From NCBI GenBank assembly GCA_013388835.1, contig JACAEL010000007.1, positions 1 through 64,000 on the forward strand: a stretch of DNA of 64,000 nt. The letters are read 5' to 3'. This DNA is from Candidatus Thorarchaeota archaeon. Lineage in GTDB: Archaea > Asgardarchaeota > Thorarchaeia > Thorarchaeales > Thorarchaeaceae. Made by a program: the position numbers and the translations under genes. Shown here piece after piece: positions 42,458 to 51,169 of the stretch (its first letter is position 1; every line of letters starts with the position of its first letter). The notes below the pieces were generated by a model, which had not been told where the DNA came from, did not search any database, and saw only the letters and a list, made by a program, of their open reading frames with translations.

Positions 42458-43767
42458 TTCGGCAGACCTCTGGAACCGTATGAAGACAGGTGGACCTGCA
42501 TCGTGTATGAGGTGCCGGCCCAGCCTATGGCGATGTTGGCGTCGTATATTGCACTTGAGATTGATTGGTCCTGATATGTAAGCGACCACCAGAACTCCCC
42601 TGTCCAAGGATCCATTTCAAGGGGCAGGTCGAATGTAGAACCCACGTAACCTCTGGCGCCGAAGTTTACGAAGGCGTCACCCATCTCGGATTCGCCATTC
42701 TCGCCTGTATTCCACAGGCTCTGGCACGCAGATGCTAGGACGATGGTCTCGTCAGGGCGGACATAGTAGTCGGATGAGTATGGCCCCCAAAGCGCCTGCA
42801 CTTCCGATGGGTAGAGCCATCCATTGTCGTAGGTCATGAATGCTCTGTCAGGCTCGTCATTTGAGTGACCGTGTGTGTCAATCTCGTAGGCGCCAACTAT
42901 CTTCGACTTAGAATCGATTGTGTAGTGCTTCTTGTTGTAGTACTGCAGATCGCTCTTTATCTGAGCCTCCGAGACAGCTTCGCGATATAGCGCATAGTCC
43001 ACCCAGCTGTAGTCAACACACCATGAGCCAACCTGTTCAGGCACGTCGTTTTGACTGTCGAAGAAGACCTCATGCACGATGCTATAGACCTTGGGACGGT
43101 CTGGTACGTATGACGGTAGAAATGGTGCAATCTTCTTGTCATTCTCGTGACGAGCGGACATGATCGCTGCTTCTGTGGAGGGAATGCCAGCCGTGGAAAC
43201 GTGTCCTCTGCTATCCGTGGTTGACAACTGCTGAGTGTGGTACTCGGTGCACGGGATGTCCGGACGAAAAGGAACTGTGCCTGCCACAGAATACTGAGTG
43301 TCCCCCACATCTGCAGCTAGGTAGACAATTGTTGGTCCATCTGCCGGCACTGCAATGTCTATGAACGCACCGTTATCATAGTCACTTATGTCATACTTGA
43401 TTGATTGTGAACCGTCAGCATAGATTGTGACCTCACCTCTGACGGGTATGTCATCCAGAGTAATCTCCGCGACTGTTGCGTCACTCACTAGACGCGCATA
43501 CATGTCCACATGACCAGAAGAGTACTCGGTCAGGACTAGCTCACATTCCACTGTTTCACTGGTGACAGTAGGACCCCAGCAAATGTCATGACCCACCAAG
43601 ACAACGACTATGGGGGCGTTCTCCCAGTTCTTAGAGTTCGTAAGAGGAGGATTGCCCACCGGCATGATTACGACAGCACTCGTCATGCCGATAGACAGCA
43701 TGAGAGCTATGAGTGTTAGCAGTCGACCAGACCTGCAGACAGAAGCAGTGCTTCGAAACCCCGACAT
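42454..43767 (-). CDS. Secreted caspase-fold (clan CD) peptidase candidate
   Basis: This 437-residue protein has a signal peptide (LLTLIALMLSIGMTSAVVI). Residues 40-230 are beta-rich and may act as a prodomain. The C-terminal half shows the clan CD pattern: a strand ending in a His pair, YEIDTHGHSND, then about 45 residues later TIVLASACQS with the candidate nucleophile Cys. GDAFVNFGARGYVGSTFD follows, as in gingipain (C25), CHAT and related caspase-fold families. These are the usual positions of the His-Cys dyad. The peptidase role is inferred. The ATG at 43767 follows GGTGGG; GTG 43773 is an alternative. A TATA-like CTTATACC lies near 43828. It forms an operon with the overlapping membrane-anchored gene downstream. 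Confidence 0.65.
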   Translation of the reverse strand: MSGFRSTASVCRSGRLLTLIALMLSIGMTSAVVIMPVGNPPLTNSKNWENAPIVVVLVGHDICWGPTVTSETVECELVLTEYSSGHVDMYARLVSDATVAEITLDDIPVRGEVTIYADGSQSIKYDISDYDNGAFIDIAVPADGPTIVYLAADVGDTQYSVAGTVPFRPDIPCTEYHTQQLSTTDSRGHVSTAGIPSTEAAIMSARHENDKKIAPFLPSYVPDRPKVYSIVHEVFFDSQNDVPEQVGSWCVDYSWVDYALYREAVSEAQIKSDLQYYNKKHYTIDSKSKIVGAYEIDTHGHSNDEPDRAFMTYDNGWLYPSEVQALWGPYSSDYYVRPDETIVLASACQSLWNTGENGESEMGDAFVNFGARGYVGSTFDLPLEMDPWTGEFWWSLTYQDQSISSAIYDANIAIGWAGTSYTMQVHLSSYGSRGLPN

Positions 43768-44135
43768 AGACACAGGCCCACCAATGCCTGATGCTGCGCA
43801 TCTTTACACAAATCTATGATTAGCTGGTATAAGAGCGTTATGGATTACGTCTTCCAGGTGTGAAACCAGGCAATGTAGGACACCACATGCTCCTGCGGCT
43901 TCGCTGGAAAAGTCAGGTCGGGAATCTGCAGAAGGGTCATCAATCGGCCTGGCCTATTCGAGCATGGACACTGAAAGGCAGTCCGTTTATCATTCTTGGC
44001 CTGTGGTGAGAGGATCATACGACTTGCTCAGCACAGCCTTGCTCCTGCGAAATGCTTATATGCCTTCGATGTTTGCCATTTCTCAAACATCAAACGTTCC
44101 GCATTTATAGAACGTGTTCGCAAGGTGTACAGACA
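43768..44135. other. Divergent promoter region between caspase-like and membrane-protein operons
   Basis: It contains the leftward TATA-like element near 43828, a rightward CTTATATG near 44054-44062, a second rightward TATA inside the dyad at 44094-44115, and the short inverted repeat GTTTG (44071-44075) with CAAAC (44084-44088). I see no gene in it. Confidence 0.5.
44094..44115 (+). promoter_or_regulatory. Dyad enclosing a TATA box, candidate operator
   Basis: ACGTTC (44094-44099) and GAACGT (44110-44115) are perfect inverted arms around CGCATTTATA, which contains a TATA box. A protein bound here would block TBP. The operon it precedes encodes a winged-helix regulator as its third gene, so autoregulation is plausible. 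The alternative TATA at 44054 fits the Shine-Dalgarno at 44123 better, so the site may also act downstream of a start site. Confidence 0.5.
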
Positions 44136-45050
44136 ATGACAACAGAGTTCAAGACAATACTCGACGACCTGAAGACAAGTGCCGTCCTGGCAAAGAGGAA
44201 CATACTGAGCTTCCTCCTAGCCACATTGGGTATGGCCCTGCTCGTCGGTGTGATCCTTCTAGTATTCGCGATGCCGTTCGCTATACTTGCAGTCTCAGCT
44301 GGTCCTGCTGCCGTACAGGCATGGGCAGATTCGCTTGTTGCGCTTGCCATGGCGAACCCCATAGGGACAGGCGTGGCATTCTACGTGCTGCTTGGCCTTC
44401 CTATCATCACCCTCATCCTGATTGTTGTCGGTTCCATCTATGGCATCAGCAAGGAGATAGTTGAGACCGGCACGACCCGTGCTGAATCGGCCTTCTCATG
44501 GTTTAGGCGCAAGTTTCTCTCCTTTGCAGGTGCAGGCTTCCTGCTGTCTCTTGTCATCGTGACCCCCGCCGCAGCAGTAGCGGGTGCAGTGTCCTTGGCC
44601 TTCAACTACACTCCCCCTGTCTGGGCACAGCAGGTGGTTTCGATGTTCTCGTTCATCTGGTGCTTCATCACAGTGGGTCTGTGCATGATGGTCCTTCCTG
44701 CAGTCACACATGGCAAGGGCGTACAGGAGTCCTTCAAGGAGTCCTTCAGGCTTGCGAGGACAAGGTTCGACCGTGTCTTCGGTCTGTTGACAGGCATTGT
44801 AGTGCTTCTAGCAATCAGTTTCGGTCCCGCGGCAATCTGGGGAATGTGGATAGGTCTGACCGGCGTACCTCCACCAATGACACTGAATCCAGTCTCCGTT
44901 TTTGTCATGGTATGGAGTGCTATCGCAGGACTGTTGTGGTTCGTCCTGTTCATCCCAATGAGCATAGTTGCCTCGTGCAAGGTCTATGCTGAGCTGACCA
45001 ACGCCAAGGTCGGTTATCAGCAGGCTCCCCCAGAACTACCAATGGTCTAA
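44136..45050 (+). CDS. Multi-span membrane protein, first of two tandem paralogues
   Basis: This is a 304-residue protein with about six membrane segments and a cytoplasmic N-terminal helix (EFKTILDDLKTSAVLAKRN). It is clearly paralogous to the next gene. Shared blocks include ISKEIVETGTTRAESAFSWFRRKFLS, and KGVQESFKESFRLARTRFDRVF near residue 210. I do not recognise the family; it resembles DUF-type membrane proteins found in many archaea. The ATG at 44136 follows AAGGTG. It is the first gene of an operon with its paralogue, a winged-helix regulator and a surface protein. Confidence 0.8.
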   Translation: MTTEFKTILDDLKTSAVLAKRNILSFLLATLGMALLVGVILLVFAMPFAILAVSAGPAAVQAWADSLVALAMANPIGTGVAFYVLLGLPIITLILIVVGSIYGISKEIVETGTTRAESAFSWFRRKFLSFAGAGFLLSLVIVTPAAAVAGAVSLAFNYTPPVWAQQVVSMFSFIWCFITVGLCMMVLPAVTHGKGVQESFKESFRLARTRFDRVFGLLTGIVVLLAISFGPAAIWGMWIGLTGVPPPMTLNPVSVFVMVWSAIAGLLWFVLFIPMSIVASCKVYAELTNAKVGYQQAPPELPMV

Positions 45051-45125
45051 GCGACACACAATTGAGGGCATCCCGACAGTACACAACCCGAGGGTGCCCT
45101 CCTCAACTCCCCCAGGTGAAGAGAT

Positions 45126-46046
45126 ATGATATCGAAACAGGCGAGCTTTAGGACTCTGATGGACGACATTAAGATCAGCATCAGATTTGCCGTGAAGAAC
45201 TTGATCACTTTCCTGCTCGGCATGGTTGGTGTTCTCATCGTGACCGGCCTCTTGATGGGACTGGTCTTTGGTCTAATCATGCTGCTGCTGTCAGTATTGA
45301 TAGGTTTTGACGCCATCGTGACCTTCTTCATGTCGTTGGGAGTCCTCCTCGCGGACAGCAACGCACTTGCCGCACTACCACTGGTGGGTCTCTTCGTACT
45401 TCCCATGTTGAGCCCATTGTTCATTGCTTTGGGAGCACTCTACGGCATTGGTCGAGAGATTGTGGAGAGCGCGGGTGCAACAGCTGAGGGTGCCTTCGTC
45501 TGGTATAGGTCCAAGTTCTTGTCTCTGGCCGGCGGAGGCATCATCATCGCTCTGTTCATTCTGGGTCCACTGCTTGTGGGCTTCTGGTTGGTGCTTCTCC
45601 TGGCGGGCCCAGTACTGAGCGTGTCCTCACAGGCTATCCTTACAGCAGTCACCGTGGCATGGATCCTGCTCGCTCCCGGTCTGGTCTCGATGGTCTTTCC
45701 AGCCATAATCGACGGCCACTCGGTAGTCAGCGCAGTGAAGACATCGCTCAGGATGAGCAGGGACCACTTCGACCGAGTCCTCTCCACATGGCTCTCCTTT
45801 GTCCTCATGGCACTCGTCATCTTGGCTCCTACAACGGTGAGTCAAACGATACTGCTCTCTGGCTTCGTGGACGCGCTTCCTTGGACTGCGCTTCTCGGTG
45901 GCGCTGCTGCCATATTCACATTCACTGTCCTGTTGCCGTCACTCATAATCGCTCAGACTCGAGTGTACATGATACTCAGCGGGGAGGATGTTCCGCTCGA
46001 GTCTCAGGAGACATTGCCCGACATGAGACTTGTCGGAGGAGTGTGA
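45126..46046 (+). CDS. Multi-span membrane protein, second tandem paralogue
   Basis: This is a 306-residue paralogue of the preceding gene with the same layout: a cytoplasmic helix (FRTLMDDIKISIRFAVKN), about six spans, IGREIVESAGATAEGAFVWYR, and the cytoplasmic HSVVSAVKTSLRMSRDHFDR segment. The two probably arose by duplication and may form a heteromer. The ATG at 45126 follows AGGTGAAGAG. The stop overlaps the start of the regulator gene. The function is unknown. Confidence 0.8.
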   Translation: MISKQASFRTLMDDIKISIRFAVKNLITFLLGMVGVLIVTGLLMGLVFGLIMLLLSVLIGFDAIVTFFMSLGVLLADSNALAALPLVGLFVLPMLSPLFIALGALYGIGREIVESAGATAEGAFVWYRSKFLSLAGGGIIIALFILGPLLVGFWLVLLLAGPVLSVSSQAILTAVTVAWILLAPGLVSMVFPAIIDGHSVVSAVKTSLRMSRDHFDRVLSTWLSFVLMALVILAPTTVSQTILLSGFVDALPWTALLGGAAAIFTFTVLLPSLIIAQTRVYMILSGEDVPLESQETLPDMRLVGGV

Positions 46047-46696
46047 GCGAAGTGGCGACACCCGACCGTGTGGAGCCAATGAAGGACCTCGAGGTCATCT
46101 CGGACCCGGAGACCCTGAAGGTGCTGTTCGACCATGTGAGAGCTGAGATTGTATTCAAGTATCTGTGCAAGAACGCGATGACGGTCAAGCAGCTCTCCGA
46201 TGCCCTTGGAAAGAATCCGGGGACCATACTTCATCATATTGACAAGCTCAAAGCAGCCGGACTGGTTGTCCAGGAACGCACTGAACAGACAGTCACCGGC
46301 ATAGTGCAGAGATACTATCGAGCGACTGCGAGAGAGTTCAGACTAGGCATCAGTGAGATGATGCGGTCTGAGGGTGGAGTCCGTGACTTCGCCGCAAAAC
46401 GCCTCTCGTCAATGGTGTCTGGTCTTGCTGTGTACGGAGTTGAGATTCCCGAACACGACATGGCCGAAGCGATTGAGCGACTACAGCGGCTCATTGAACG
46501 GGAGAACGAAGTGAGTTCTGATGTGCCAATTGTGGATAGTAGGACTTACGACAGACTCCCAAAGGCTGTACGCGACGACGCATCCCGGATCATGCGTCGC
46601 TTCGTGTTGGACACTGATCCGGAATACACCCGACTGAGAGAGGAATGGCATGCATTCCTTCAGTCCCACCTAAGAACGAAGGTGAAGAGACAATGA
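46043..46696 (+). CDS. ArsR-like winged-helix transcription regulator
   Basis: This is a 217-residue protein. The winged helix spans about residues 20-95: DPETLKVLFDHVRAEIVFKYL (first helix), AMTVKQLSDALGKNPGTILHHIDKLKAAG (helix-turn-helix), and VVQERTEQTVTGIVQRYYRAT (wing). A helical C-terminal region of about 120 residues follows and may sense a ligand or dimerise. The GTG at 46043 overlaps the preceding stop (GTGA), and its own stop overlaps the next ATG. It sits inside the membrane-protein operon, whose promoter has a dyad over the TATA box, and is the natural candidate to bind there. GTG 46052 and ATG 46079 are alternative starts. Confidence 0.82.
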   Translation: MSEVATPDRVEPMKDLEVISDPETLKVLFDHVRAEIVFKYLCKNAMTVKQLSDALGKNPGTILHHIDKLKAAGLVVQERTEQTVTGIVQRYYRATAREFRLGISEMMRSEGGVRDFAAKRLSSMVSGLAVYGVEIPEHDMAEAIERLQRLIERENEVSSDVPIVDSRTYDRLPKAVRDDASRIMRRFVLDTDPEYTRLREEWHAFLQSHLRTKVKRQ

Positions 46697-47454
46697 GTAA
46701 TGGATACACACAGAATAGAAGCATGGTCATCTGCATCATTGCGATGATCGGTATCGGTTCCTTGCTGGCTGGTTTCGCAGTGTTACTGGGCTCTTCCGGC
46801 TGGAACTGGAGCAGTGACAACACGCCGCGCCACTTCGACTTCGATGAGCTACGAGGCCCAATCAACGAGACAGTCGTGCTGAATGTGACCATGGACGTCG
46901 GAGCGGTGACGGTCAGCTTCGTGGACAACTCGACCCTGTTGTACCGGATTGGACTCACCACGACAAACAGCACGGTCATCAAGGACGGGGCTCCGACAGT
47001 CACCCTTCAGGCTGGCGTCATCAATCTTGACTATACAGTCGGCACAGTGGTCGTATACCTCGGGTCGGGCATTGCCTACGACCTCAGAATCAAGACGACT
47101 ACAGGTGATGTTGTGGTCACCGCATTGGGCGTCGCTTCTGTCAGCGACATATCGCTCACGTCCAGTGTCGGTGCTGTTCGCCTGACGATGACTGAGAGCG
47201 CATCCCTTGTAGGGAACGTCACATGCGATTTGGAGACAGATGTGGGCGACATCAGCGTCAACATCGACCTTGCAGCAGCAATAGGAGGCAGCTTCGGATG
47301 TACCACTGGTATCGGTTCGGTTTCAATCAGTGCTCCCGGTTGGACACAGATTGACTCAAGGCACTACCAGACCGCCAACTATGCCACCGCATCACAACGC
47401 CTGACAATCACTGCAAAAACGGGCACCGGGAGTGTGTCCGCTGTCTTGATGTAG
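46693..47454 (+). CDS. Membrane-anchored beta-solenoid-like surface protein
   Basis: This is a 253-residue protein with an N-terminal membrane anchor (VICIIAMIGIGSLLAGFAVLLG). The outer domain from about residue 60 is a run of short beta strands with repeated G-D/V turns (TGDVVVTALG, SVGAVRLTM, DVGDISVNID, GIGSVSIS). This is like the DUF4097-type putative adhesin beta-helix fold. Many Thr, Ser and Asn residues suggest glycosylation. The ATG at 46693 follows AAGGTGAAG and overlaps the regulator stop (ATGA). It is the last gene of the operon, which ends at a strong terminator. The function is likely at the cell surface; its ligand is unknown. Confidence 0.75.
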   Translation: MSNGYTQNRSMVICIIAMIGIGSLLAGFAVLLGSSGWNWSSDNTPRHFDFDELRGPINETVVLNVTMDVGAVTVSFVDNSTLLYRIGLTTTNSTVIKDGAPTVTLQAGVINLDYTVGTVVVYLGSGIAYDLRIKTTTGDVVVTALGVASVSDISLTSSVGAVRLTMTESASLVGNVTCDLETDVGDISVNIDLAAAIGGSFGCTTGIGSVSISAPGWTQIDSRHYQTANYATASQRLTITAKTGTGSVSAVLM

Positions 47455-47779
47455 TTCCAGTCCTATCGTTGAAGGGAGGTCCTTCTCCTCCCTTCCTGTT
47501 CTCTTCTTCTCCCATCTTGACTATCCAATGAGTCATGCGTTCGTTGCCATGTCGCAGCGTTTCAGTTGTCGTGCTCTCTTGAAATGCTGTCATCCAGCGC
47601 ATCCCGGTGCTGCCCGGTGATATGGAGGTCTTGCCTCTCTCCTCCGGGAGTGAATAGCCTTCAGTGTCAGACTTTGTCAGACGAACCGCGGACGGTCCTG
47701 TTGAGGTGAGCTGTCTCGAGTATTACTGGAGCGTGTCCGGCCCGGTCACAGCGCAAGGAGCCGCCTGCTCAATGCGACC
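47455..47779. other. Gap after the surface-protein operon
   Basis: Besides the terminator at 47471-47515 it holds a rightward frame near 47664-47855. Its cysteine pattern (CLEYYWSVSGPV, then PYCSRL) is loosely like the zinc-ribbon fragments at 15154 and 41633. The likeness is weak and the frame overlaps the end of the leftward ParB-like gene. I see no gene. Confidence 0.3.
47471..47515 (+). terminator. Strong hairpin terminator with pyrimidine tract
   Basis: GAAGGGAGG (47471-47479) and CCTCCCTTC (47487-47495) are a perfect 9-bp inverted repeat around a 7-base loop. A T/C-rich tract follows to 47515. It ends the four-gene membrane/regulator/surface operon. Confidence 0.7.
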
Positions 47780-48229
47780 TTACTGCTCTCGCCTGCTTAG
47801 TCGTTCTGCTCTGAGCTCCTGCATGACTCTGCATCTCTCAAGCCATAGAGTCTCATAGTCGGAGTGCTCAACTAGCCTGTGCTCCAGATCCGGTACAGAG
47901 TGAATCCCCTCGCTCCTGCACCATCTCACGCATATCCTGTATGCTTCCCAGTCCAACTCCTCATCTTCCCACACAACCTCTATGCTGCTGGCACCACTCA
48001 GATGCCATGCCAGCCCCCTTGTGTGGCCATCAGTTGAGACGAGCTCTCCATCAAGCTTCTTGACCGGGATTGGTTCAATCAGTTTCCCGTGCCCCGCAGC
48101 AAACTCGTTCATTACGGCAGCCAGCTTGGCCTTGCTGACATAGAGTTGATTTGGCTGAATCTCCCCGAGCGGAGGGCTGAATCTCTCTGTTGTCACATGA
48201 TCACATGCTGACTGTGCCTTGGGACTCAC
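47780..48229 (-). CDS. ParB/sulfiredoxin-fold domain protein
   Basis: This is a 149-residue protein. Its N-terminal half has the ParB/Srx pattern: a first strand-helix IQPNQLYVSKAKLAAVMNEF, then IEPIPVKKLDGELVSTDGHTRGLAWHLSG, where DGHTR corresponds to the GGHRR-type nucleotide-binding box. The C-terminal half is helical and acidic, with aromatic residues (DWEAYRICVRWCRSEG). It is not a chromosome-partition ParB, as it lacks the HTH. Stand-alone ParB-like domains bind or hydrolyse nucleotides, or act on DNA. The GTG at 48229 is used; a GTG at 48196 right after GTGATCAT is an alternative. Confidence 0.65.
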   Translation of the reverse strand: MSPKAQSACDHVTTERFSPPLGEIQPNQLYVSKAKLAAVMNEFAAGHGKLIEPIPVKKLDGELVSTDGHTRGLAWHLSGASSIEVVWEDEELDWEAYRICVRWCRSEGIHSVPDLEHRLVEHSDYETLWLERCRVMQELRAERLSRREQ

Positions 48230-48384
48230 TTGAATTGTTCGCAGTCGTTACCAGCGGTCGCATCTCACCAACGATGTACCAGTTCAATAGCAACAATCGT
48301 TCGTCTTTTATTCCGACACCATCTCTGGATGCTGATGTAAAGGTAGAGGAGTGTCAGCATCTGAGCGAATCACAGTGGCTTCTG

Positions 48385-49680
48385 ATGGAGAGCCCAATCA
48401 TCCGGAAACTGTTCGTCTGCGTGTTTGCATTCGGTTTCACACTCGGTGCACTCCGTTTCCTGTTTCCCTTTCAGATTGTCAATCTGGGCGGGACTGAGGC
48501 TCTCGCATCGCTGGGAGGTACCTACTCTGCCATCGGCCAAGTCCTCGGGCTGATGCTGATTGGCAGGCTCTTTCGTAGCGAGAGGCGGTCTCTTGCTATC
48601 ATCGGTTTCAGCGTAACTGCCTTCACGCTCACAATGGGACTGGTCCAGGACAGTGTGCTCCTAGCCACATGCCGCATCACAGAAGGCATCGCGTCAGCAG
48701 TGTTGGTCCTCCTTATAGTACGAGTGTCGTGTCAGTTCGCTACGTGTCGAGGGGAGTCTGTCGGAACGCTTCTTGCAGCGCTGTTTCTCGGGTCTGCAAT
48801 TGGCCAAGGGCTTGTTGGTCTCCTCGTAGAGAGCGCAGCCACCTCGTTCATGATTGCCCAGAAGGAGGCCATTCAGTTCCTTTCTCTGCTTCTTCTTGTT
48901 CCGCCAGTACTCGGTATGGCGCTTGCGCCATCACCAACCAGCGGGCCCCACACAAAGGACACCGCACATCTGAATGCCGACCACGGGCATGTGCACCTCT
49001 CACACATAGTCCACTCATTGATGTCCAAGAGAGCGGTCCTCTTGGCAGTGGTCTATCTCCTCTATGACTTCTCCCATGGACTGTACACGCCTGTGCTGTC
49101 TCTAGTCGTCAGTGGTAATGGCGTACCATTGGAACTGATTGGTCTATCGTATCTGGCTGGTGACATAGTCTGGGGTCTCGTACAGCTGTACTCTGGTCGT
49201 TTGGTGGACCGTCTCGGTCATGTTCTTCCGCTGGTGGTCAGTCTGGCGACCAAGGGGGTCGTCGTGCTATTATACCCCACAGCCACTTCGCTGTATGGTT
49301 TTGTCCCGCTTCTTGCCGTAGCTGGTGCTGCAGAGGGCTTCCTAGAGCCATCACGAAACGATGCGGCGATGGAGTACAGTACAGCGAAGGAGGTGGTACA
49401 CAGCCATCCCCATGTCTACTTGAGCCGAACATCAGGTGCATCGCTCCCTCTGTCGAGACACGAACACGAGCACACCCACAAGAGTGCCCCCGATGAGGCA
49501 GTCTCACTGCTCCAGATCCTCGGAATAATGGGCTTTGGACTCGGTTCTGCTGGGGGTGCCTGGCTGCTCGTGACTCAAGCTCCACTCACGTTTCTAATAC
49601 TGCTTGGAGGATGGGTGCTATTGGCGACAAGCATGATCTCTGCAGCTCTGTACCGAAGACGTCCGTCTCCTGAGATGTGA
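48385..49680 (+). CDS. MFS transporter with two histidine-rich loops
   Basis: This is a 431-residue major facilitator with about twelve membrane segments. The first half has RLFRSERRSLAIIGF in loop 2-3, the MFS basic motif region. Two loops are rich in histidine: about residues 190-215 (HTKDTAHLNADHGHVHLSHIVH), between the two halves, and about residues 333-363 (VHSHPHVYLSR, then RHEHEHTHKS), before helix 11. These suggest binding of Zn, Ni or Co, so a metal or metal-complex carrier is possible. The ATG at 48385 is chosen because TCTTTTATTCC near 48305 reads as a TATA box giving a leader of about 48 bases. ATG 48274 would add 37 residues. Confidence 0.8.
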   Translation: MESPIIRKLFVCVFAFGFTLGALRFLFPFQIVNLGGTEALASLGGTYSAIGQVLGLMLIGRLFRSERRSLAIIGFSVTAFTLTMGLVQDSVLLATCRITEGIASAVLVLLIVRVSCQFATCRGESVGTLLAALFLGSAIGQGLVGLLVESAATSFMIAQKEAIQFLSLLLLVPPVLGMALAPSPTSGPHTKDTAHLNADHGHVHLSHIVHSLMSKRAVLLAVVYLLYDFSHGLYTPVLSLVVSGNGVPLELIGLSYLAGDIVWGLVQLYSGRLVDRLGHVLPLVVSLATKGVVVLLYPTATSLYGFVPLLAVAGAAEGFLEPSRNDAAMEYSTAKEVVHSHPHVYLSRTSGASLPLSRHEHEHTHKSAPDEAVSLLQILGIMGFGLGSAGGAWLLVTQAPLTFLILLGGWVLLATSMISAALYRRRPSPEM

Positions 49681-49749
49681 GCGCCAACAGCATCCGTCGC
49701 TTCCACAAACAATATCCGTATCGCATGGTGGAGCAACCCGAGGTCGAAT

Positions 49750-51114
49750 ATGCAGTTCAAGTCAAGGACCAATAACAATGGCCTAGAGGTCGAGTTCCGA
49801 GGACGATGGTATCCTATTGTGTACGAGAAGGATGTCTGGATGTCCACGCCGGAGCGTACCAGAGTTGCGATCAAGGACAACCTCGCTCTCGCAGTCACGA
49901 TGCACCTTCCGTTGGTGTTCGGCGAGAGTGAGGCGGTCTATCACTCGGGACGTCCTGTTCTTGAGCCGTACTTCTTCATGAACTTCATGAGGGACATACC
50001 TTCGTGCACAGAGGTCGATGGTCTGGACACTGCTGAGACCACCCGAAAGTGGTTCAATACATACTACCGGTTCATGGACCCCGTGGTTGTGTACCCCTCC
50101 TCTGAACCTGTGAGGGACCCGCACCGTGCGATAGTAGGGCTCAGCTTCGGCAAGGACAGCCTTCTGACATTTGCAGTGGCTGATGAACTGGGTCTGGACC
50201 CCGAGATAGTCTATGTAGTAGAACACAGCCTCACCTATGAGGAGAAACACAAGACCGCCCTTGCCGAACGCTTCAAGAAGGAGTTTGGCAAGTCGCTCTG
50301 GAAGCTAGAGCATGAGACCGGCCTGCTACGTGACTACCCCCATCTGGGACTACCCTTTTCCGAGTTCGGATGGGGTCTCCAGACAACCGAGTACGCGCTT
50401 GAACTGATTCCCTTTGCATATGCGCTGGGCGGCAAGTATCTCCTATTTGGAAACGAACACACCACCGCTGAGACCTACATGAGCGCTGACAAGAGCGGTC
50501 CCTGGCTTGTGAACCCCTGCTACGACCAGACTCATGAGTGGACCGTTCACATAGACCAGATAACTCAGATGTTCTCGGGCCGCTCGGTGCGCACAGGCAG
50601 CCTGATCGAACCATTGATGGACATGATGATACAGCGTACGCTCGCGCGTAGATACCCCAAGTATGCCAAGTATCAGATGAGTTGCTTCACTGAGACCGAG
50701 GCGGGCAAAGACTACCACTGGTGTCACAACTGCTCCATCTGCGCAAAGATGTACCTGCTCTGTGCAGGCAGTGGTGTGGACCCGCAGGTTATAGGACTGA
50801 GGCAGAACATGCTCAATCGCGAACACAGACGTCTCTTCACTCTATTCGGAGGCAGGTCTGCTCTGACGTATGCTAACACCCCGACAGCCAAGGACGAGCA
50901 GCTGTTTGGCTTCTACTGCGCGGCGCTGAAGGGCGCTAAAGGGGAGCTCGTTGAGGACTTCAAGTCCAGTGAGCTGTTCCAAGAGGCCAAAGAACGCGAA
51001 GACGAGTTGTTCAAGAAGTTCGTCACGGTGTATGAGCCCATCTCGGTACCAGCTGAACTCAAGGCACAGGTGATGTCAATCTATAGAGAAGAGCTCGCAA
51101 GCTTTGAACTATAG
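49750..51114 (+). CDS. PP-loop ATPase, MurL-like
   Basis: This is a 454-residue protein. A PP-loop (SFGKDS, residues 132-137) shows it is an adenine nucleotide alpha-hydrolase-type enzyme. A cysteine cluster (Cys312, then CHNCSIC with Cys325, 328, 331) lies after the core. The layout of an N-terminal domain, PP-loop and C-terminal CxxCxxC resembles MurL, which epimerises the terminal L-Glu of UDP-MurNAc-L-Ala-L-Glu after adenylation. I am unsure of the identity; tRNA or nucleoside thiolation enzymes share some features. The ATG at 49750 follows GAGGTCGAAT. The next gene is a D-Ala-D-Ala-ligase-like ATP-grasp enzyme on the same strand, with its own TATA box. Confidence 0.65.
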   Translation: MQFKSRTNNNGLEVEFRGRWYPIVYEKDVWMSTPERTRVAIKDNLALAVTMHLPLVFGESEAVYHSGRPVLEPYFFMNFMRDIPSCTEVDGLDTAETTRKWFNTYYRFMDPVVVYPSSEPVRDPHRAIVGLSFGKDSLLTFAVADELGLDPEIVYVVEHSLTYEEKHKTALAERFKKEFGKSLWKLEHETGLLRDYPHLGLPFSEFGWGLQTTEYALELIPFAYALGGKYLLFGNEHTTAETYMSADKSGPWLVNPCYDQTHEWTVHIDQITQMFSGRSVRTGSLIEPLMDMMIQRTLARRYPKYAKYQMSCFTETEAGKDYHWCHNCSICAKMYLLCAGSGVDPQVIGLRQNMLNREHRRLFTLFGGRSALTYANTPTAKDEQLFGFYCAALKGAKGELVEDFKSSELFQEAKEREDELFKKFVTVYEPISVPAELKAQVMSIYREELASFEL

Positions 51115-51129
51115 GCGCTGGTAGTAAGG

Positions 51130-51136
51130 TTATAAG
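51130..51136 (+). promoter_or_regulatory. TATA box of the ATP-grasp ligase gene
   Basis: TTATAAG (within AAGGTTATAAGC) lies 34-40 bases before the ATG at 51170. This gives a leader of roughly 10 bases and an independent promoter for the ATP-grasp gene. Confidence 0.5.
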
Positions 51137-51169
51137 CTGAGCCGAGCTCGTCATTTCAAGTGTGGTCAC

